A stretch of 64,000 nucleotides of DNA, taken from assembly GCF_025685395.1 (NCBI RefSeq), contig NZ_JAGSYA010000004.1, positions 1,922,001 to 1,986,000 of the forward strand, given 5' to 3'. Positions 59,227 to 64,000 of this stretch are shown here, piece after piece. Origin of the DNA: Terriglobus tenax (GTDB lineage: Bacteria; Acidobacteriota; Terriglobia; Terriglobales; Acidobacteriaceae). Under the pieces are notes generated by a model. It searched no databases and was not told the DNA's origin. It worked only from the letters and a program-made list of their open reading frames with translations. The number at the start of each line of letters is the position of its first letter. Positions within the stretch are counted from its first letter, which is position 1. Both the position numbers and the translations under genes were made by a program.

Positions 59227-59346
59227 TCTTCTCTACTTTCTCTGATGGCATGTTTTGTCTCGGTCCTTGGGAACACACGATGGTCTACAGGGTTAAGAAG
59301 CGGTTTCCTCCCATGGGGTTGGATGGCTGCGCTAGGTTCCGTCGTA

Positions 59347-60735
59347 TCAGCCATTTACACCGCGCGTCGGAAGCTCTACCGGCAACCGGCGCGCAGCCAC
59401 GACCTGCAGCATGTGGAAAACACACAGCAGCGCGAACGCTGCGGGAAACGCCGTAGCGGAGGCCATGCTGAGTCTCCAGGCCAGGAAGGTCGCCACCAGC
59501 GTGGTCAGCGTAGGCCCGCCAAGCCGCTGCACAATGTTCAGCGTCGTCGTCGCCATCGGCAACTGCTCCCGCGGTACCGCCGCGTACGCTGACGAGACCG
59601 ACGGAATCCCGATCGCCCCCATCCCCACACCACGCACAAACAGCATTCCCGCCAGTAGCACGGTCATCAGCCCATGCAGGCTCAAATACACAAACGGCAG
59701 TGTAGCCCCCAGCGACAGCAGAGAGCCCGCAACCGCCACGCGGCGAATACCAAACCGCCGCGTCACCGCTCCCATCATCGGGTATGAGCAGAACATACCC
59801 AGCCCCAGGGGCATCATCATCAGCCCAGTCGCCGCGGGTGACCGGCCACAGACGCGGATGAGGAAGAAAGGAATCAGCATCTGCGCAGAGTACGAAACTC
59901 CGTTGGACAGAAACTGCGCCGCGGTCGCCACGCGAAATACATCCCCGCGGAAGAGCTTTAAGTCGAGAATCGCCGCATCGCCCTTGCGCAGTGCAAACCG
60001 CACAAAAACACTCAGCAAGGCCAGACCACCTGCAAGAGCCACCCACCCTGCGTTCTCACGCATGTGGTCCGCACCATACAAAAACAGCACCAGCCCCGGC
60101 GACAGGAACAAGAAGCCCGGCAGATCAAAGCTTGTACGCCGCAGATCTGCTTCATCTTTCGGTAGAAACAACACTGCCAGCGCAATGCCCAGCGCGCCCA
60201 CCGGCACATTCACATAAAACAGCCAGCGCCACGTCGCATGCTGCAGAATCAGCCCGGCAATCACTGGCCCAAGAATCGGCCCCAACAGCACAGGTGCGGC
60301 CGCATAGCCCATAACGCGCGCCATATTGCGCCCCGCAACACGCGCCACCATCATCTGCGCCAGCGGAGCCATCAGGCCTCCGCCCATGCTCTGCAGCACG
60401 CGAAACCCGATCAGCGACTCCGGAGACCACGCAAACCCGCACAATGCGGATGCCGCTGTAAAGCAGGCAAAGCACACCAGGTACAACCGGCGCACGCCCA
60501 TGCGATGCACCAGCCACGCATTCAACGGCAGCATCAGCGCCAACGCCAGCAGGTAGCCGCTGGTCACCCACTGAATCGTCGACAGCGTCGTTCCCAGGTC
60601 CTGCGCCAGCGAGGACAGCGAAACATTGATGATGGTCGAATCCAGCTGCGCCAGCAGCGATCCGATGGCTGCCACCACGACCACCTTCCACACCGCCGGC
60701 ACGCTGCTGGCTTTGTCTTTCGTCTCGTCAGGCAA
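59347..60735 (-). CDS. MFS multidrug-type efflux transporter (DHA2/EmrB-QacA-like)
   Basis: About 462 residues from a TTG at 60735 that overlaps the end of the isochorismatase gene (stop at 60730-60728); an upstream frame is open but lies inside the neighbour. Fourteen hydrophobic segments. LDSTIINVSLSSLAQDLG and RVLQSMGGGLMAPLAQMMVAR and the motif GWRWLFYVNVPVG-like (TWRWLFYVNVPVGALG) are marks of the DHA2 family, which exports hydrophobic or acidic drugs with protons. It is translationally coupled to the isochorismatase gene and controlled by the TetR operators. Confidence 0.88.
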   Translation of the reverse strand: MPDETKDKASSVPAVWKVVVVAAIGSLLAQLDSTIINVSLSSLAQDLGTTLSTIQWVTSGYLLALALMLPLNAWLVHRMGVRRLYLVCFACFTAASALCGFAWSPESLIGFRVLQSMGGGLMAPLAQMMVARVAGRNMARVMGYAAAPVLLGPILGPVIAGLILQHATWRWLFYVNVPVGALGIALAVLFLPKDEADLRRTSFDLPGFLFLSPGLVLFLYGADHMRENAGWVALAGGLALLSVFVRFALRKGDAAILDLKLFRGDVFRVATAAQFLSNGVSYSAQMLIPFFLIRVCGRSPAATGLMMMPLGLGMFCSYPMMGAVTRRFGIRRVAVAGSLLSLGATLPFVYLSLHGLMTVLLAGMLFVRGVGMGAIGIPSVSSAYAAVPREQLPMATTTLNIVQRLGGPTLTTLVATFLAWRLSMASATAFPAAFALLCVFHMLQVVAARRLPVELPTRGVNG

Positions 60736-61297
60736 GAGCTTCCAGCACCTGAGCCGTCGACCGCACATTCGAAAGCCGCGGGAAGATGAAGCCGAATGCA
60801 AAGTTCTGCGCCTCCGGCGTAAAGGTGCTGCAGGCATCCTCCACTGTCACAAAGTGGAAGCCAAGTCCGGTTCCATGCCGCAGCGTCGACTCCACGCCCA
60901 TGTTGGTCGCAATGCCCGTCAACACAACCGTTTCAATGCCCCGCTCGCGCAACTGCTGCTCAAGACTGGTCTGCGCAAATGCGTCCCAACCGTACTTGGT
61001 TACCAGCAGGTCGCCCGGCTGCATGCCCGCACCTTCGGCAATCTCAGAAGCATTCGCCGGCAGCGCGGCATTCGGGTCACGCATCTGCTGATCGGACGTC
61101 AGGCGGCGATACTTCTCCATGTCCACATGCACATACAACACAGTGCCGCCTTTGGCGCGCAGCGCCTCCGCCAGTGCGCGGGAGTTCTGCATCACCTGGG
61201 ATGGGCTGTGCGGCTTCGTATCCAGGGCAACGATGCCGTTTTGCAGGTCAATCACGACAAGGGCGGTTTTCTTGGGATCAAACGAGAGGGAGGACAT
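60728..61297 (-). CDS. Isochorismatase family cysteine hydrolase
   Basis: 189 residues with the hydrolase fold. The catalytic triad is visible: Asp in ALVVIDLQNGIVALD, Lys in LLVTKYGWDAF, and Cys in VLTGIATNMGVE is replaced by Ala-Thr (ATNMGVES), where the family normally has C(T/A)NxxVE. So the nucleophile seems absent; this is common in isochorismatase proper, which is a different mechanism, but unclear in this subgroup. It starts the operon with the MFS pump; SD AAGGAG is 11 bases upstream. Small amides or isochorismate-like compounds are possible substrates. Confidence 0.85.
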   Translation of the reverse strand: MSSLSFDPKKTALVVIDLQNGIVALDTKPHSPSQVMQNSRALAEALRAKGGTVLYVHVDMEKYRRLTSDQQMRDPNAALPANASEIAEGAGMQPGDLLVTKYGWDAFAQTSLEQQLRERGIETVVLTGIATNMGVESTLRHGTGLGFHFVTVEDACSTFTPEAQNFAFGFIFPRLSNVRSTAQVLEALA

Positions 61298-61324
61298 GGG
61301 CCAGAGATCTCCTTTTTCATGAAA

Positions 61325-61373
61325 TCGAGGACACCCTCGATTTTCTTTGCCTAGAATATGAGGGTGCCCTCGA
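61325..61373. promoter_or_regulatory. Two TetR operator sites between isochorismatase and TetR genes
   Basis: TCGAGGACACCCTCGA (61325-61340) and, inverted, TCGAGGGCACCCTCA (61359-61373) share the palindromic core TCGAGG(A/G)CACCCTC. The second overlaps the TetR start codon (61358-61360). TAGAAT at 61352-61357 could be a -10. The layout is that of mutual repression by the divergent TetR protein. Confidence 0.8.
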
Positions 61374-61984
61374 GTTTGTCAAAATCGCTCCGCACCGCGC
61401 CCGTGCAGCAGCGTTCTGCCCGGCGCGTACAGGCATGTCTTGATGCCGCGGCGGAGCTCTTCGTCGAGATGGGTTATGAAGGCACAACCATGACCGCCGT
61501 GGCCGAACGCAGCGGATCATCCATTGGAGCGCTCTACAACTACTTCCCGGACAAACTCTCCCTGGCATCGGCCCTGGTGACGCAGTACGGGCAGGAGATT
61601 GAAGACCACTGGAAGCCGCTGGTCGAAGACGCCCGCGAACTCTCCCACAACCAGTTCGCGGACCGCTTCATGGAGTGCATCCGGGAGTTCATCGAAGAGC
61701 GCCCCGCATACCTGAGCCTTCTGGCCGCCCCTGTGCGGTTCCGCCGAGATCCCAAGGTGCGCCATTCTCTCCGCGTCGTGGTTGCCGGAGCCCTCCGCGC
61801 CAAAGACCCCCGGCTCAGCGAAGAACGCGCCTTGATGACGGCCAATGTTGCACTGCAGATGGTGAAGGGCATGACGGCCATGCTGTCCGAGTCCATCCCC
61901 AGGGACAGGCCTGCCGTCATCGCGGAGTTCAAAAAGGTGCTCGCGCTTTATTTGGAAAGTATTTTTTCTCCTGAGCGGATCTAG
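61358..61984 (+). CDS. TetR-family repressor of the divergent isochorismatase/MFS operon
   Basis: 208 residues. DNA-binding helix-turn-helix: [38 protein letters not shown] (recognition helix with YNYF) and [10 protein letters not shown]. The C-terminal ligand domain is divergent ([20 protein letters not shown] and following). The start overlaps an operator and lacks an SD; TTG at 61376 is an alternative start. Its DNA target is probably TCGAGGRCACCCTCGA. It would free the pump and hydrolase in response to a small inducer. Confidence 0.9.
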   Translation: MRVPSSLSKSLRTAPVQQRSARRVQACLDAAAELFVEMGYEGTTMTAVAERSGSSIGALYNYFPDKLSLASALVTQYGQEIEDHWKPLVEDARELSHNQFADRFMECIREFIEERPAYLSLLAAPVRFRRDPKVRHSLRVVVAGALRAKDPRLSEERALMTANVALQMVKGMTAMLSESIPRDRPAVIAEFKKVLALYLESIFSPERI

Positions 61985-62015
61985 ACACCTCTTCCTGTTA
62001 CGTTCTGGTGTCAGA

Positions 62016-63833
62016 TTGCATCCAACGGGTTTGAGCACCGTGAACGAGGCACTTGCGAACGTGAAGAAAGCCGGCAGCGCGAACGACCCACTCTGGTACA
62101 AAGACGCCATCATCTACGAGTTGCACGTGAAAGCCTTCTGCGACTCCAACAACGACGGCATTGGCGACTTCCCGGGCCTGGTCTCGAAGCTCGACTACCT
62201 GCAGGACCTGGGCGTTACCTGCCTGTGGCTTCTGCCCTTTTTCCCTTCGCCTCTGCGGGACGACGGATACGACATCGCCGACTATGTCTCCGTCCACCCG
62301 GCCTACGGCACGCTGGACGACTTCAAGCTCTTCCTCAATGAGGCTCACCGGCGCGGCATGCAGGTGGTCATCGAACTGGTGGTGAACCACACCAGTGACC
62401 AGCATCCCTGGTTCCAGCGCGCACGCAAAGCTCCCGCTGGCTCCCCTGAGCGCGAGTTCTATGTCTGGTCCGACACCGACAAGAAGTATCCCGGCGTGCC
62501 CATCATCTTCAAAGACACGGAGAAGTCCAACTGGACCTGGGATGAAGAGGTCGGCATGTACTACTGGCACCGCTTCTTCCATCACCAGCCGGATCTGAAC
62601 TTCGACAATCCGCTGGTTTTTGAGGAAGTGGTCAAGGCGCTGCGCTTCTGGCTCGACCTCGGCGTGGACGGCTTCCGCCTGGACGCCATCCCCTACCTGG
62701 TCGAACGCGACGGTACCCGCTGCGACGCCCTGCCCGAGACGCACGAGATCATCAAAAAGATCCGCGCCATTATCGACGACGAATACACCAGCCGTTTTCT
62801 GCTGGCCGAGGCCAACCAGTGGCCCGAAGATGTGCGCCCCTTCTACGGCGATGGAGACGAGTGCAACATGTGCTTCCACTTTCCGCTGATGCCGCGCATT
62901 TACATGGCTCTGCGGCAGGAAGACCGCCTGCCCATCACCGACATCATGACGCGCACGCCGCCCATCCCGGACAACTGCCAGTGGGCGCTCTTCCTGCGTA
63001 ACCACGATGAGCTGACGCTGGAGATGGTCACCGACGACGAACGCGACTACATGTACCTGGCCTACTCGGCCGACCCGCGCATGCGCATCAATGTGGGCAT
63101 CCGCCGCCGTCTGGCTCCGCTGGTGGACAACAACCGCCGCCGCATTGAGCTGCTCAACTCCATCCTGCTCAGCTTCCCAGGAACGCCCATCATCTACTAC
63201 GGCGACGAGATCGGCATGGGAGACAACATCTACCTGGGCGACCGCAACGGAGTCCGCACGCCCATGCAGTGGAACGGCGACCGCAACGCCGGCTTCTCCC
63301 GCGCTAACCCGGAGAAGCTCTACTCCCCCGTCATCATGGACCCCATCTGGGGCTACCAGACCATCAACGTGGAGGCACAGCAGGCCGACACCTCATCGCT
63401 GCTGCACTGGACGCGCAACATGGTGGCGCTACGCAAGCTCTTCCAGGTCTTCGGCCGCGGCTCGCTCGAATTCCTGACTCCCGACAACCGCAAGGTGCTG
63501 GCCTATATTCGCGAGTGGGATGGCGAAAAGGTGGTCTGCGTCGCCAACCTGTCGCGCTTCGCGCAGCCGGTCTCGCTCGATCTCTCCCGCTTCGCCGGCA
63601 TGATGCCGGTGGAGATGCTGGGCTACGTCCCCTTCCCCATCATCGGCGAAGAGCCCTACCCGCTGACGCTGGCCCCCTACAGCTTCTTCTGGCTGGAACT
63701 GCAAACCGCCCCCGCCCAACCCGACCTGCTCACCCAGCAGCAACAGCACGAACCGGCAAAAGACTTACTGTTGTTCACCGAACCAGTCGGCCATCCCGTA
63801 GAAGAGATTCCGGGCCCACCGGAACTTGGCTAA
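62016..63833 (+). CDS. treS: Trehalose synthase-type maltose glucosyltransferase (TreS-like)
   Basis: 605 residues (TTG start; a GTG at 62040 is an alternative). GH13 marks: [31 protein letters not shown], nucleophile [17 protein letters not shown], acid [12 protein letters not shown] and [13 protein letters not shown], then [19 protein letters not shown]. These match TreS, which interconverts maltose and trehalose, giving maltose for glycogen via GlgE. A C-terminal beta domain ends the protein and no maltokinase fusion is present. The GC is high and the gene is separate from treYZ by the TetR cassette. Confidence 0.92.
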   Translation: MHPTGLSTVNEALANVKKAGSANDPLWYKDAIIYELHVKAFCDSNNDGIGDFPGLVSKLDYLQDLGVTCLWLLPFFPSPLRDDGYDIADYVSVHPAYGTLDDFKLFLNEAHRRGMQVVIELVVNHTSDQHPWFQRARKAPAGSPEREFYVWSDTDKKYPGVPIIFKDTEKSNWTWDEEVGMYYWHRFFHHQPDLNFDNPLVFEEVVKALRFWLDLGVDGFRLDAIPYLVERDGTRCDALPETHEIIKKIRAIIDDEYTSRFLLAEANQWPEDVRPFYGDGDECNMCFHFPLMPRIYMALRQEDRLPITDIMTRTPPIPDNCQWALFLRNHDELTLEMVTDDERDYMYLAYSADPRMRINVGIRRRLAPLVDNNRRRIELLNSILLSFPGTPIIYYGDEIGMGDNIYLGDRNGVRTPMQWNGDRNAGFSRANPEKLYSPVIMDPIWGYQTINVEAQQADTSSLLHWTRNMVALRKLFQVFGRGSLEFLTPDNRKVLAYIREWDGEKVVCVANLSRFAQPVSLDLSRFAGMMPVEMLGYVPFPIIGEEPYPLTLAPYSFFWLELQTAPAQPDLLTQQQQHEPAKDLLLFTEPVGHPVEEIPGPPELG

Positions 63834-63875
63834 CGTATAGCACCTCCACTGCAACTAAACTGCTTTGAGAGCACG

Positions 63876-64000
63876 ATGTCGACCACTGCCGTTCCCCAAC
63901 CATCGACCAGCACGCCGCAGGCATCCACGCCCGCGCTGCTGCTCGCCCTGCCGCTGCTGGACCATGAGCAGTTACAGGCCGCTTTCAGCCACCTGGCCGC
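63876..64000 (+). CDS. Start of a downstream gene, cut by window edge
   Basis: ATG at 63876 after a weak GAGAG. The first 41 codons read MSTTAVPQPSTSTPQASTPA, a flexible Ser/Thr/Pro/Ala stretch, then LLLALPLLDHEQLQAAFSHLA. It starts 42 bases after treS and is likely in its operon. Maltokinase commonly follows treS, but the part visible is too short to identify; treat as unknown. Confidence 0.5.
   Translation, partial: MSTTAVPQPSTSTPQASTPALLLALPLLDHEQLQAAFSHLA

Noticed and set aside
59347-61297. Isochorismatase and MFS pump as part of a catecholate siderophore cluster.
   Set aside because: No entA/B/C/E-type genes or peptide synthetase; the isochorismatase is a stand-alone short type.
1-64000. 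rRNA or tRNA genes, prophage or integrated plasmid.
   Set aside because: No cloverleaf, rRNA, integrase or phage-structural signal was seen on reading both strands. A tRNAscan/Rfam search would settle it.

Overview
The window is GC-rich chromosomal DNA of a Gram-negative soil-type bacterium, most likely an acidobacterium of the class Terriglobia (family Acidobacteriaceae). The case rests on two Oar-like TonB-dependent receptors with an N-terminal carboxypeptidase-regulatory-like domain, a TIGR03435-type secreted protein, a DUF2393-like protein, many secreted hydrolases, and small palindromic intergenic repeats of a kind common in this group. The genus cannot be fixed from the sequence alone. 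I see no rRNA or tRNA gene, transposase, phage gene or CRISPR array; the region looks like ordinary chromosome with many small operons.

Layout. 1-16.2 kb holds housekeeping and envelope genes: the start of a metal P-type ATPase, an acetyltransferase, an MFS transporter, RNase R (with a palindromic repeat embedded in the gene), a flavin amine oxidase, DusB, ribosomal protein L31, a DnaC-like ATPase, a serine hydrolase under a double palindrome, an MscS channel, a 34-residue membrane protein, a DUF2393-like protein, and an OmpA-like protein behind a sigma-54-type promoter. 16.2-19.3 kb is a sulfur-carrier cysteine biosynthesis operon: cysteine synthase (CysM type), JAMM peptidase, CysO-like carrier and MoeZ-like activating enzyme. 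The carrier has 12 residues after its Gly-Gly. 19.3-32.9 kb is mixed: TIGR03435 protein, VOC protein plus diguanylate cyclase, Na+/H+ antiporter, M28 peptidase, ethanolamine-type permease, DJ-1/PfpI, DUF1348, and a GH79-like glycosidase with a TetR regulator.

32.9-39.4 kb has an Oar receptor and a GH92 mannosidase on the same strand, then a DsrE-like protein. 39.4-42.6 kb (minus strand) has a nucleotide pyrophosphatase-like enzyme, homoserine dehydrogenase and a guanine-deaminase-type enzyme. Divergent from these, 42.6-50.4 kb is a complete urate-to-glyoxylate operon: allantoinase, OHCU decarboxylase, HIU hydrolase, urate oxidase, allantoate amidohydrolase, ureidoglycine aminohydrolase, ureidoglycolate amidohydrolase and an aldehyde dehydrogenase. 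Together with the deaminase this locus would salvage nitrogen from purines. 50.4-54.7 kb pairs a second Oar receptor with a DUF5666-like exported protein; both carry Gly-rich tracts. 54.8-63.8 kb has treY-treZ and a TreS-type enzyme, separated by a TetR-controlled isochorismatase/MFS cassette. The window ends in the first codons of one more gene.

The observations I would check first are the C-terminally extended CysO-like carrier next to its JAMM peptidase, the palindromic repeat inside RNase R, the twin palindromes over the start of the serine hydrolase, the sigma-54 promoter of an OmpA-like protein that lacks the usual peptidoglycan-binding residues, and the paired TetR operators at 61.3 kb.
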